Assembly (NCBI GenBank): GCA_963830775.1
Contig: CAWHNT010000047.1
Coordinates: 918,976 to 982,975 of the forward strand
DNA: 64,000 bases
Direction: 5' to 3'
Origin: CAWHNT01 sp963830775
Lineage (GTDB): Bacteria > Pseudomonadota > Alphaproteobacteria > Geminicoccales > Geminicoccaceae
Every line of letters starts with the position of its first letter. The stretch's first letter is position 1. Below the pieces are notes generated by a model. That model did not search any database, was not told the DNA's origin, and worked only from the letters and a program-made list of their open reading frames with translations. The position numbers and the translations under genes are program-made. Shown here one piece after another: positions 1-8,231 of the stretch.

Positions 1-1482
1 AGCGAGGCCGGCATCGCTGCCCAGATCATCGGCCGGGAGAAGACGCCCTACTCCATCTGGAGCAAGATGGAGCGCAAGAACATCAGCTTCGAGCAGCTCT
101 CCGACATCATGGCGTTCCGGATCGTGGTCGATTCGGTGGCCAGCTGCTACGCCGCCCTGGGGGCGATCCACGGCAGCTATCACACCATGCCGGGCCGCTT
201 CAAAGATTACATCAGCACGCCCAAGAGCAACGGCTACCGCTCGCTCCACACCACCATCCTCGGGCCCGAGAGCCGCAAGATCGAGGTCCAGATCCGCACC
301 GCCGAGATGCACGAGCAGGCCGATCTCGGCGTGGCCGCGCATTGGGGCTACAAGCAGAACGCCAAGATCACCGAGGGTCGGCGCTATCGCTGGATCCGCG
401 AGCTCCTGGACATCCTGGAGCATGCCTCGGATCCGGAGGACTTCCTCGAGAACACCAAGCTGGAGATGTTCCAGGACCAGGTGTTCTGCTTCTCGCCCAA
501 AGGCGATCTGATCGCCCTGCCGCGCGGCGCCACGCCGGTCGACTTCGCCTATGCCGTGCATTCGGAGGTCGGCGACCGCTGCGTCGGCGCCAAGATCGAC
601 GGCCGCATGGTCCAGCTGCGTACCCAGCTGCACAATGGCGACCAGGTCGAGATCATCACCAGCAAGAACTCGACGCCATCGCCCGAGTGGGACCGGTTCG
701 TCGTCACCGGCAAGGCCCGGGCGCGTATCCGCCGCTTCGCCCGCGCCCAGCAGCGCGACCAGCACCTGGCCCAAGGTCGGGAAGCGCTGCAGCGGGCCGC
801 CCGCAGCGAGCAGCTGACGGTTACCGAGCGGCTGCTCGAGAAGGCGCTGGACTCGCTGCACCAGCGCTCGGTCGACGACCTCCATGTGGCCGTGGGCGAA
901 GGCACGCTCACCACCCGGGCCGTGCTGGAGGCCCTTCACCCCGAGCTGAAGAGGCGCGAGCAGCGCGGCGACATCGCTGCGCGGGTCGTGACCCTGCGCC
1001 GCCCGTCCACGCAGCCAGCCGCCACGGCCGGCAAGGACGCGCCGCTGCACGGCCTGGCACCCGGCATCGCCTATCGCTACGCCGGCTGCTGCCGGCCGGT
1101 GCCGGGCGATGCCATCGTGGGCGTGATCCGGACCGGGCGCCCGGTGAGCGTGCACCGGGCCGAGTGCGGCGTGCTCACCCGCTCGGGCAATGAGGTCAGC
1201 CGGACCATGCCGCTGGCCTGGAACGAGGAGGGCGCACCCTCCCGCGTCTCCGCCCGCCTCGTGGTCAGCACCCTCAACAAGCCGGGCTCGCTTGGCTCGA
1301 TCAGCACCGTGGTCGGCAAGCAGGGCGGCAACATCACCGACGTGCGGATCGGCCGCCGTGCCACCGACATCTACGAGATGCTGCTGGACGTCGAGGTCGA
1401 GAGCCTGGACCATCTCCGCCGCGTGCAGGCGGCGCTGCGCGCCACACCCTGTGTGACCGCGGTCGAGCGCGGCCACGCCTGA
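1..1482 (+). CDS. RelA/SpoT-family (p)ppGpp synthetase/hydrolase, 5'-truncated by window edge
   Basis: This is the C-terminal 493 codons of a long RSH protein that makes and/or degrades the alarmone (p)ppGpp. The frame is open from base 1; the first in-frame ATG at 67 is internal, because the preceding codons read IIGREKTPYSIWSKM, a typical RSH stretch. In order it shows the synthetase core (STPKSNGYRSLHTT, then EVQIRT and the HEQADLGVAAHWGYK stretch), a TGS domain around FCFSPKGDLIALPRGATPVD, and a C-terminal ACT domain starting near NKPGSLGSI. The N-terminal HD hydrolase domain would lie upstream and is not visible, so mono- or bifunctionality cannot be decided. pyrE starts 4 bases after the stop. 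Confidence 0.95.
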   Translation, partial: SEAGIAAQIIGREKTPYSIWSKMERKNISFEQLSDIMAFRIVVDSVASCYAALGAIHGSYHTMPGRFKDYISTPKSNGYRSLHTTILGPESRKIEVQIRTAEMHEQADLGVAAHWGYKQNAKITEGRRYRWIRELLDILEHASDPEDFLENTKLEMFQDQVFCFSPKGDLIALPRGATPVDFAYAVHSEVGDRCVGAKIDGRMVQLRTQLHNGDQVEIITSKNSTPSPEWDRFVVTGKARARIRRFARAQQRDQHLAQGREALQRAARSEQLTVTERLLEKALDSLHQRSVDDLHVAVGEGTLTTRAVLEALHPELKRREQRGDIAARVVTLRRPSTQPAATAGKDAPLHGLAPGIAYRYAGCCRPVPGDAIVGVIRTGRPVSVHRAECGVLTRSGNEVSRTMPLAWNEEGAPSRVSARLVVSTLNKPGSLGSISTVVGKQGGNITDVRIGRRATDIYEMLLDVEVESLDHLRRVQAALRATPCVTAVERGHA

Positions 1483-1486
1483 GGCC

Positions 1487-2074
1487 ATGACCATGCTCCC
1501 CGACAACGAGATCCTGGCCGAGTTCCGCGCCGCCGGCGCCCTCCTTGAAGGCCACTTCATCCTGACCTCGGGCCTGCGCTCGCCCTTCTACCTGCAATGC
1601 GCCCGCGTCCTCATGGACCCGGCCCGCGCCGCCCGCCTCGTGGCACAGCTCGTTCCACTCCTGCCGGAGGAGGTCGACCTCGTCGTCTCGCCGGCGCTCG
1701 GCGGCATCGTCTTCGGCTACGAGGTCGGCCGCCAGCTCGGCCGTCCCGCGATCTTCACCGAGCGCGTCGACGGCCGCTTCACGCTGCGCCGCGGCTTCAC
1801 GATTGAGCCGGGTCAAAGGATCCTGGTCGCGGAAGATGTGGTCACCACCGGCCTCTCCACCCGCGAGTGCATCGCCTGCTGCGAGGCCGAGGGCGGAAAG
1901 GTGGTGGCCGCCTGCTCCCTCATCGACCGCAGCGGCGGCAAGGCCGAGGTCGGAGTGCCGCTCGTGGCGCTGACCACGCTCGAGGTACCGACCTACCCGG
2001 CCGACGCGCTCCCGCCCGAGCTCGCGGCCATCCCGGCCGTGAAGCCCGGCTCGCGCGGTCAGGCGACACGATAG
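1487..2074 (+). CDS. pyrE: Orotate phosphoribosyltransferase
   Basis: PyrE converts orotate and PRPP to OMP in de novo pyrimidine synthesis in the cytoplasm. The 195-residue length fits the family. The PRPP-binding loop reads VAEDVVTTGLS at about residues 114-124, preceded by the hydrophobic strand RIL. LTSGLRSPFYLQ near residue 26 is a typical N-terminal substrate-site segment. The start at 1487 is 4 bases after the RSH stop codon, so co-transcription is likely; a second ATG two codons on is possible. The gene is intact. Confidence 0.95.
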   Translation: MTMLPDNEILAEFRAAGALLEGHFILTSGLRSPFYLQCARVLMDPARAARLVAQLVPLLPEEVDLVVSPALGGIVFGYEVGRQLGRPAIFTERVDGRFTLRRGFTIEPGQRILVAEDVVTTGLSTRECIACCEAEGGKVVAACSLIDRSGGKAEVGVPLVALTTLEVPTYPADALPPELAAIPAVKPGSRGQATR

Positions 2075-2277
2075 GGCCGCCGGGACAGGTGGGATGCAGG
2101 CCGAAGCACTCCTGAGCGATATGGCCTTCGAGCGGAAGATCGCCGAGCAGAAGGTCAGGGGTCGCGAGGAGACCATCAACGAGCATCTGGTGAAGCTGCT
2201 GGCCTTCGACGCCGACGAGGATCTGCGCGCCTCCTGGAAGAAGGAGCTTGCACGCAAGCACCAACATCTCCACTTCG

Positions 2278-2767
2278 CGGCTATGCCTTCATCGACAGGG
2301 CACTATATCTGCCCAAGGCCTGGACCGACGATCCGGCCCGCCTGGCCGCCGCCCATGTCCCGCCCGGGACCGCCTTCGCGACCAAGCCCCGCCTTGCTGC
2401 GCTGATCGAGCGGGCGATGCGGCCGGGTGCCGTTCGCTCGGCGGCCTCCTGGCCGCCGCTCCTTGCGGAGACGGTAGTCCGCCTCTGGCGGACGAGGGGT
2501 GGCGGCAGACAGCGTCTACGGTGTGGGCGGGATAGAGACCGCGCTGCGGCAGGCCGGCAAGGGCTACGTGCTGGGCGTCAACGGCTCTCACCTCTTCAAC
2601 GCCTGGGGCGACAAGCCGCCGGTCACCGGCACGGCGGAAGAGATCGCGCAGGCACTGCCTGCACGGCCTGGGCGCGGCTTTCGGCCGGCGAGGGGACCAA
2701 AGGTCCGCGGCTCCACGACTGGGCCTATCTCGAGCTGGCCGACCTCGAGGCCGCGGAGTACGACGAT
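2278..2767 (+). mobile_element. IS701-like transposase remnant (internal fragment, frameshifted)
   Basis: The conceptual pieces GYAFIDRALYLPKAWTDDPA (from 2278), VAADSVYGVGGIETALRQAG (from about 2500) and SAGEGTKGPRLHDWAYLELA (from about 2676, in another frame) are consecutive parts of a DDE transposase of the IS701/IS4-like superfamily. The D of AADSVYG would be a catalytic acidic residue. Both ends of the transposase are missing, no terminal inverted repeats are seen, and at least two frame changes occur, so the element is dead. It sits between the two halves of the 2094-3028 gene. Confidence 0.75.
2440..2493. repeat. Three consecutive short hairpins inside the transposase remnant
   Basis: Within about 55 bases there are three inverted repeats: a perfect 7-bp stem (GGCGGCC/GGCCGCC, loop TCCT, 2440-2457), a 4-bp stem (CTCC/GGAG, 2459-2470) and a perfect 7-bp stem (GTCCGCC/GGCGGAC, loop TCT, 2477-2493). 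The block lies exactly where transposase homology is interrupted, between the VPFA-like and VAADSVYG segments, so it looks like a small palindromic (REP-like) insertion. The hairpins are seen directly; the insertion is inferred. Confidence 0.55.
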
Positions 2768-3098
2768 GGTCTTCCTGGCGGCACTTCGGCTCAAGCCGGG
2801 CAGGCGCCCGCTCCCGCGGCGCGACTGGTACGCCTGGCTGTACGCCGACCCCTTCGAGGGCAATGAAGAAGGTTATGCGCGAGCGCTGATCGGCCTCCAT
2901 GCGGACGAGTACCCGCGCAACTCCCGCTCCCCGCCGACATCGCCGCGGCGATTGACGGGTTTCACACCGCGCTGGCCCAGCGCCTGGCGGCAGGCGATCC
3001 GGGGCTGGACCTGATCGAGCGGCTGTAGGCCAGGCTGTTGACCTCCCACCTCCCCGGGACACATCCGGGCATGGGGGTGCCTTGGGAGGAGTGGCGGC

Positions 3099-3980
3099 AT
3101 GGCCAAGGAGATCTTCTGCGCGTTCGGGGTCGACGTCGACGCCGTAGCAGGGTGGCTCGGCTCGTATGGCGGCGAGGACAGCCCGTGCGACATCAGCCGC
3201 GGCATGTTCGGGGGCGAGGTCGGCTCGATGCGGCTGCTCAAGCTCTTCGAGCGCTGGGGGATCAAGACCACCTGGTTCGTGCCCGGGCACTCGATCGAGA
3301 CCTTTCCGGCGCAGATGAAGGCCGTGGCCGATGCGGGCCATGAGATCGGGATGCATGGCTACAGCCATGAGAACCCGGTCGCCATGACGCCCGAGCAGGA
3401 AGAGGCGATCTTCGACAAGTGCATCGAGGTGATCGAGGCCTGCAGCGGGAAGAGGCCGCGCGGCTACGTTGCCCCGTGGTGGGAGTTCGGGTCCAAGACC
3501 AACGAGCTGCTGCTGAAGAAGGGCATCAAGTACGACCACTCGCTGATGCACGACGACTTCACGCCCTACTATGTGCGGGTCGGCGACAGCTGGACCAAGA
3601 TCGACTACAGCCAGCACCCTTCGACCTGGATGAAGCCGCTCCAGCGCGGGACCGAGACCGGCCTGATCGAGATCCCGGCTTCCTGGTATCTGGACGACCT
3701 GCCGCCGATGATGTTCATCAAGGCCGCCCCCAACAGCCACGGCTTCGTCAGTCCCCGCCATCTGGAGGAGCTCTGGCGCGACCAGTTCGACTGGGTCTAT
3801 CGGGAGATGGACTACGCGGTGTTCACGCTCACCATCCACCCGGACGTCTCGGGCAAGCCGCAGGTGCTCTTGATGCTGGAGCGCCTCTTCGAGCATATCA
3901 GCAGCCATGCCGGCGTGCGCTGGTGCACGTTCGAGGACATTGCCGACGACTTCGCCAGGCGCCGGCCGCGGCCCGCCTAG
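3099..3980 (+). CDS. Polysaccharide deacetylase family protein (NodB-fold, PuuE/PgdA-like)
   Basis: A 293-residue cytoplasmic-type NodB-fold hydrolase with no signal peptide. Visible features are the N-terminal FGVDVDAV stretch with the metal-site Asp, the metal-binding HGYSHE motif (H-x3-H) at about residue 87, and APWWEFG at about 126. The overall pattern matches the group that contains allantoinase-like PuuE and the Helicobacter peptidoglycan deacetylase PgdA, acting on amide bonds in purine-breakdown products or acylated sugars. The substrate cannot be decided here. A GAGGAGTGGCGGC ribosome site precedes the ATG. The next gene starts 12 bases downstream. Confidence 0.85.
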   Translation: MAKEIFCAFGVDVDAVAGWLGSYGGEDSPCDISRGMFGGEVGSMRLLKLFERWGIKTTWFVPGHSIETFPAQMKAVADAGHEIGMHGYSHENPVAMTPEQEEAIFDKCIEVIEACSGKRPRGYVAPWWEFGSKTNELLLKKGIKYDHSLMHDDFTPYYVRVGDSWTKIDYSQHPSTWMKPLQRGTETGLIEIPASWYLDDLPPMMFIKAAPNSHGFVSPRHLEELWRDQFDWVYREMDYAVFTLTIHPDVSGKPQVLLMLERLFEHISSHAGVRWCTFEDIADDFARRRPRPA

Positions 3981-3992
3981 GCAGCGCCCGCC

Positions 3993-4292
3993 ATGTGCAG
4001 CCTCTGCGGCAACATGGGCGTGGGCCGCGACTGGGCCGACGAGGGCAGTGCTACGGGCGGCACCCCGGCGCGCGAGCGGCAGCATCGGGTGACGCTCGCC
4101 AACCGGGTGCTCGAGGCGGCGGGCCTGAGCCTGCGGCCCTGGGGCGGGCGCTATGTGCTCGCCAGCCGCACCGGCCGCAGCGATCTGGTCGACAACCTGT
4201 CGGCCTTGTGGCCCGCGGCTGACCGGCTGGGCACGGGGCAGCTCGATCCGCTCGATGAGCGCCTGCTGGATCGGCTCGAGGCGGGGGCGTGA
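3993..4292 (+). CDS. Small conserved-looking protein with N-terminal CxxC, coupled to a COG0523 GTPase
   Basis: A 99-residue protein beginning MCSLCGNMG, with a CxxC pair at residues 2 and 5 that could bind metal. The rest is charged and contains RHRVTLANRVLEAA-type and YVLASRTGRSDLVDNLSALW-type segments. Its stop overlaps the GTG start of the downstream COG0523 GTPase (GTGA), so the two are translationally coupled. COG0523 proteins are metallochaperones, so a metal-related role is a reasonable inference, but I recognise no named family. Confidence 0.7.
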   Translation: MCSLCGNMGVGRDWADEGSATGGTPARERQHRVTLANRVLEAAGLSLRPWGGRYVLASRTGRSDLVDNLSALWPAADRLGTGQLDPLDERLLDRLEAGA

Positions 4293-5285
4293 TCGAGCCG
4301 GCGGGAGCACGGCTGCCGCTCGGCGTGATCACGGGCTTTCTGGGCAGCGGCAAGACCACGCTGCTCAACCGCCTGCTGCACGACCCGCGGCTCGCCGACA
4401 GCGCCGTGCTGGTCAACGAGCTGGGCGAGATCGGCCTCGACCACTGGCTGATCGAGCCCATCGATGCCGAGACGGTGCTGCTTCCCTCGGGCTGCGTCTG
4501 CTGCACCGTCCGCGCCGAGCTGCGCGACGCGCTGATCGAGCTCTGGACCAAGCGAGCCCAAGGGCTGCTGCCACCCTTCCGCCGCGTGATCCTGGAGACC
4601 ACCGGCCTCGCCGATCCCGCACCGATCGCGCAGACGCTCGCCGCCGACCCCCGCCTGAGACACCACTTCAGCCTCGGGACCATCGTCACGGTGGTCGATG
4701 CACTGACCGGCCCGGCTACGCTCCTGGAGCATGACGAGGCCGTGCATCAGGTGGCAGCGGCCGACCTGCTCGCGATCAGCAAGCTTGACCTTGCCGCACC
4801 CGAAGTGGCCGAGGCGCTCGAGGGCCAGCTCGCGGCGATCAACCCTGCGGCAGAGGTGACGGCACTCTCGCCGGATGGCCCCGTGACTGCCGTGAGCAAT
4901 GCTCTGCTGGCAGCGACGCTCCCGCACGCTGCGCACACCCGCTCCACCGTGCACCACGACCATCTCGCCCACGGTCGCGTGGGAGCCGTTTGCCTGACGA
5001 CCGATGAGCCGCTGGACTGGGCCGCCTTCGCGGTGTGGTTCACGCTCCTGCTGCACCGGCACGGGCGGAACGTGCTGCGCAGCAAGGGCATCCTGAACCT
5101 GCGTGGGCGTGACGACACCGGTCGTGGTCCACGGCGTGCAGCACGTGGTGCACCGCCCCTACCACCTCGCGAGCTGGCCCGAAGGCCGGCCGCTGACCCG
5201 GCTGGTGCTGATCGGCAAGGATTTGCCGAGTGCGCAGCTTCGACGGTCTTTCGAGGCCTTTGTGCGCCCGGGGCAGACGCTCTAG
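4289..5285 (+). CDS. COG0523 (CobW/ZNG1-like) GTPase metallochaperone, one-base frameshift
   Basis: G3E-family GTPase that uses GTP to deliver metal (zinc or cobalt in known relatives) to client proteins. Visible are the Walker A GFLGSGKTTLLN (residues about 16-27), the metal-binding GCVCCTV (CxCC), ETTGLADPAP and SKLDLA. The CobW C-terminal domain (VVVHGVQHVVHRPYHLASW) is in the +1 frame from about 5103: an apparent extra C near 5101 breaks the frame after KGILNL. Start is GTG at 4289, overlapping the upstream 99-residue gene. The TAG stop at 5283-5285 lies in a CTAG shared with the convergent vapC stop. Without the frameshift the protein has a normal length of about 330 residues. Confidence 0.85.
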
Positions 5286-5728
5286 CCGTCCGAGACGCTC
5301 GGCTGGTAGTCCCAGGGGTTGAGCACAGGCACCGCCAGCGGAACGAAGTGACGGACGTTCCGGGTCGCGACGGTCAGGGCGTGCAGACTGGCTGTGGCGG
5401 CGATCTGGGCATCCACGAACGACGGGCTGTTTCCGCTGGCTCGGGCGGAAGCCATCAGATCGCCCATCAGTTTGGCGGCGTCCACGTCGAAGGCGAGGAT
5501 CCGGCCCGCGTACTGACTTGCGACAATGCCTTGGAGCCAAACATCCAGTTCATTGTGCCGCCGGCCATGCGGGACTGCCCGGGCACCGACAAAAAGTTCG
5601 CCGACAGTGACGGCACTGATGAATATTGCCTGGAGCGGCACCGATTCCAGCCAGGCGATCACGCTTGAAGAAGGCGCCCGGCGGTTGGTCTCGGACACGA
5701 CGTTGGTGTCGAGCAGGAAGCGCTTCAC
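5282..5728 (-). CDS. vapC: VapC-family PIN-domain toxin (FitB-like)
   Basis: A 148-residue PIN-domain ribonuclease toxin. The first acidic site is in FLLDTNVVSE, the next in TVGELFVGARAV, and a later Asp in PSFVDAQIAATA; the C-terminus TVATRNVRHFVPLAVPVLNP is typical of FitB/VapC proteins that cleave tRNA or rRNA. GTG start at 5728 overlaps the antitoxin stop by 4 bases (GTGA). Its stop shares a CTAG with the convergent GTPase gene. No metal-site residue appears missing, so it is probably active. Confidence 0.9.
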   Translation of the reverse strand: MKRFLLDTNVVSETNRRAPSSSVIAWLESVPLQAIFISAVTVGELFVGARAVPHGRRHNELDVWLQGIVASQYAGRILAFDVDAAKLMGDLMASARASGNSPSFVDAQIAATASLHALTVATRNVRHFVPLAVPVLNPWDYQPSVSDG

Positions 5729-5976
5729 TCTGGAAGCTTGATGGGCTCGTAAGGCTCTCTCCCGGCGTTATTGATTGCCTCCACCTCTTCATCGGTCAGG
5801 AAGGGACCCTCACCCCGCAGGTCCCGGAACAGGTCCCATCCGGTTCTGTGTGGCCGGAGCGCTTCCTCCAGGATCAACCGATGCTCCGCCTCGGCCGAGC
5901 GACCGGCGACCCTTGCCCGCTCTTTCAGGCGCTGGGCGAGGCTGTCATCCACCTTCCGCACGACCAATGTCGCCAT
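5725..5976 (-). CDS. vapB: Ribbon-helix-helix antitoxin (FitA/VapB-like)
   Basis: An 83-residue protein starting MATLVVRKVDDSLAQRLKER, a typical ribbon-helix-helix DNA-binding N-terminus with a FitA-like RSAEAEHRLILEEAL helix. The C-terminal part (about residues 45-83) would bind and neutralise the downstream PIN toxin. The two genes overlap by 4 bases. Such pairs autoregulate by binding their own promoter, which here would lie in the 64 bases between this gene and the porin gene stop at 6041; I could not define an operator. Confidence 0.85.
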   Translation of the reverse strand: MATLVVRKVDDSLAQRLKERARVAGRSAEAEHRLILEEALRPHRTGWDLFRDLRGEGPFLTDEEVEAINNAGREPYEPIKLPE

Positions 5977-6040
5977 GGTCGATCTCCACCGCTGTTCTGG
6001 CTGATGCTAGCAGCCGCTAGCAGTGCCTGCAACTCGACGC

Positions 6041-7204
6041 TCAGAACTCGAGCGCCAGGGCCATGACGGCGAACCAGCCATTGTCGTCGTCCGCGTTGGC
6101 GGGCTCGCCTTCGACGTCGTTGTCGAAGTAGGCCACATCGCCTTGCAGGATCAGGCCCGGTGCGATGCCGTAGTCGGCGGACACGACCAGCGTATAGGGC
6201 TCGTCCACCTCGCTGTCGTTCAGCGAAAGGTCGTCCGAGCTGATGATCTGGCCGTAGTTGAGCGAGACGTTGAAGCCGCCGACACCCTCGTCGTCGCCGC
6301 CGAAGCCGGCGCCGATCCCAAGCGTGACGGCATCGACCTCGAGCGAGCCCACCTCTTCGGTCAGATAGGAGCCGCCCACGCTGACGCCGAAGGCCTCGAC
6401 CACCGCTCCGGCCTGGGCCGCCCAATAGTCATCGCCGCCTGCCGCATCCTCGTCCTTGATGTCGCCGTAAAGGCCGGAGAGCGAGCCCAGCAGCCGCACC
6501 TCGCCGAACTCGCCGACATAGTGAGCGATGCCCTCGACGATGTCGCCCGCCGCCACGTCCTTGCTGGCAAGCGAGTCGCCATTGCCAGCACCATCGAAGA
6601 TCTCGGCCAGGTTGGGCGTGTAGCTCACGCCGAAGTTCAGGCCGCCGAACTTGGGGGTGGCGTAGCTGATCTTGGTCGCGTCATCCGTACCGAGGGGCTC
6701 GTAGGTCGAGGCGCCGAACAGGTCGCTGACGATGTCGCCGTCGAGGCCGCCGGTGCCGGCAGCGACGCTGGCGGCGCTGAGCGCGGCACCGTCCTCGCCC
6801 CCGACGATGCCGGCGCTGATGCTCGACACCCCGTCATCGTCGCCGAGATGGGCTTCGCCCCAGCCGCCGCGCAGATAGATCCACGTCTCGTCGGTGTTCT
6901 CCTCGACGTTGGTGTCGGCCTGGAACTCGATGTAGCCGCCATACTCGATGCCCGTGGCGTCGTGCCTGCCGTCGAGCCGGACGTCGACCGAGGTGTCGTT
7001 GAAGAAGTCGAGCCCGCTCGTCACGGTGTCATCGAGCAGCGCATCGTCGGTGTTGCCGTAGCTGGTGATGAACCGCGCCTCGCCGGAGAGCTTGATGTCC
7101 AGCGCACCGCCCGCCTGCACCTCGGCCGCACCCGCCGGCTCGAGCCACAAGGCGAATCCGGCCAGAGCCGTCGTTCCGAGCAAGAGGCGTCGCACTGTCG
7201 ACAT
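6041..7204 (-). CDS. Alphaproteobacterial outer-membrane porin
   Basis: A 387-residue secreted beta-barrel protein. The N-terminus MSTVRRLLLGTTALAGFALW is a signal peptide with cleavage near AGAAEVQAGG. The mature part alternates aromatic/hydrophobic residues with D, G and N in the manner of general porins (for example RFITSYGNTDD, GGYIEFQADTNVEEN, LNFGVSYTPNLAEIF) and ends in the outer-membrane signature MALALEF, with terminal Phe. It is strongly acidic in its predicted loops. It would allow passive diffusion of small hydrophilic solutes; proximity to the sugar transporter fits but is not proof. Confidence 0.85.
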   Translation of the reverse strand: MSTVRRLLLGTTALAGFALWLEPAGAAEVQAGGALDIKLSGEARFITSYGNTDDALLDDTVTSGLDFFNDTSVDVRLDGRHDATGIEYGGYIEFQADTNVEENTDETWIYLRGGWGEAHLGDDDGVSSISAGIVGGEDGAALSAASVAAGTGGLDGDIVSDLFGASTYEPLGTDDATKISYATPKFGGLNFGVSYTPNLAEIFDGAGNGDSLASKDVAAGDIVEGIAHYVGEFGEVRLLGSLSGLYGDIKDEDAAGGDDYWAAQAGAVVEAFGVSVGGSYLTEEVGSLEVDAVTLGIGAGFGGDDEGVGGFNVSLNYGQIISSDDLSLNDSEVDEPYTLVVSADYGIAPGLILQGDVAYFDNDVEGEPANADDDNGWFAVMALALEF

Positions 7205-7351
7205 CAGCCAGTTCCCTCCCAGGGCGCGGCGCCGAACCTAGGGGCGGGAGCGGCAGCCAACAACCGGGACGGGAAGCAGTCAGCTGGCAGGTGCAGTCAG
7301 GTTGCGCGCCTGCAACAAACTGGAAGCTGTCGAGACTGTCCCCCCTCGCGT

Positions 7352-8206
7352 TCACCGCAGGCCATAGGTCGAGATCGCCGTGTCGCGCCAGAAGGCACGC
7401 TTCTCGTCCTCGCTCGCAGCGGCCGTGATCTCGTCGAGGATGGCCACCCAGTCCGGGTAGGCGTGCGACAGCTCGGAGACGGTCCAGTCGCTGCCATACA
7501 TGCAGCGGTCGAAGCCGAAGCACTCCAGCACGTGCTCGACGTAAGGGCGGACCTCTTCCTTCTTCCAATGCTGGTGGTCCGCTTCCGTGATCACGCCCGA
7601 GACCTTCACCACGACGTTGGGCAGGCGGCTCAGCTCCCGGATCTGGCTCTTCCAGGGCTCCGTCAGACCGTGCCTGATCCCGGGCTTGCCGATATGGTCG
7701 AGGACGAACTGCACGTCGGGGCAGCGGCGGGCGAGCTCGAGGCCGAAGACCAGCGCCCAGTGCTTGACGCAGATGTCGAAGGTGAGCCCGTATCTGGGCA
7801 GCAGCTTCACTGCCTCGATGAAGGCCGGCTCCAGGCAGAAGCCCGGGTCCATCTCGATCTCGATCAGGCGCCTGATCCCGCAGGTGATCGGGAACCTCTT
7901 CAGCTTCTCGAGATCGGCCTCGACGGCAGGACCTTTCTCGAGCGGCGCGTGCGCCACCATGCCGACGAGCCTCGGGTCCTCGTCGGCCAGCGCCTGGACC
8001 CAGGCGGCTTCCTCCAGATGCAGCCCCGGATCGACCCAGACCTCGGCGAAGACGACCTTGTCGATCTCGACCTCGCCGCGGCAGCGGTCGAGGTCGGAGA
8101 GGTCGTAGCGGCGGTTGATCCTGGGCGCCCGCTTCAGCCAGCCGTAGCCGAGGTGGGCGGGGTCGTAGAGGTGGACATGGCTGTCCACGATCGGGAACGA
8201 CGGCAT
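7352..8206 (-). CDS. Amidohydrolase-2 family protein, L-fuconolactonase-like lactonase
   Basis: A 284-residue TIM-barrel metal-dependent hydrolase. The HxH metal ligands are in IVDSHVHLYDP at the N-terminus, FVLDHIGKP carries another His, and MYGSDWTV near residue 230 carries the conserved catalytic Asp. This is the pattern of COG3618 lactonases that open sugar lactones such as L-fucono- or L-rhamnono-lactone. The SDR, ABC transporter and, further on, LDH2 and AKR genes support a role in aldonolactone hydrolysis in sugar oxidation. The exact sugar is not determined. Confidence 0.8.
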   Translation of the reverse strand: MPSFPIVDSHVHLYDPAHLGYGWLKRAPRINRRYDLSDLDRCRGEVEIDKVVFAEVWVDPGLHLEEAAWVQALADEDPRLVGMVAHAPLEKGPAVEADLEKLKRFPITCGIRRLIEIEMDPGFCLEPAFIEAVKLLPRYGLTFDICVKHWALVFGLELARRCPDVQFVLDHIGKPGIRHGLTEPWKSQIRELSRLPNVVVKVSGVITEADHQHWKKEEVRPYVEHVLECFGFDRCMYGSDWTVSELSHAYPDWVAILDEITAAASEDEKRAFWRDTAISTYGLR

Positions 8207-8231
8207 CCTTTGCCTCCCTTGCCGGCGGGCG

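Larger units (their letters stand above)
2094..3028 (+). pseudogene. Small hypothetical gene split by a transposase fragment
   Basis: The left half (2094 to about 2275) begins MQAEALLSDMAFERKIAEQK and reads as an intact N-terminus, with a GGTGGG ribosome-site-like stretch just upstream. The right half resumes near 2768 with FLAALRLKPGRRPLP and continues through DWYAWLYADPFEGNEEGYA. One apparently missing base near 2930 shifts the frame, and the end then reads DGFHTALAQRLAAGDPGLD up to TAG at 3026-3028. Joined across the insertion, the two halves give a plausible protein of about 145 residues. I do not recognise the family. The reconstruction is inference; a search with the joined protein would test it. 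Confidence 0.55.
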
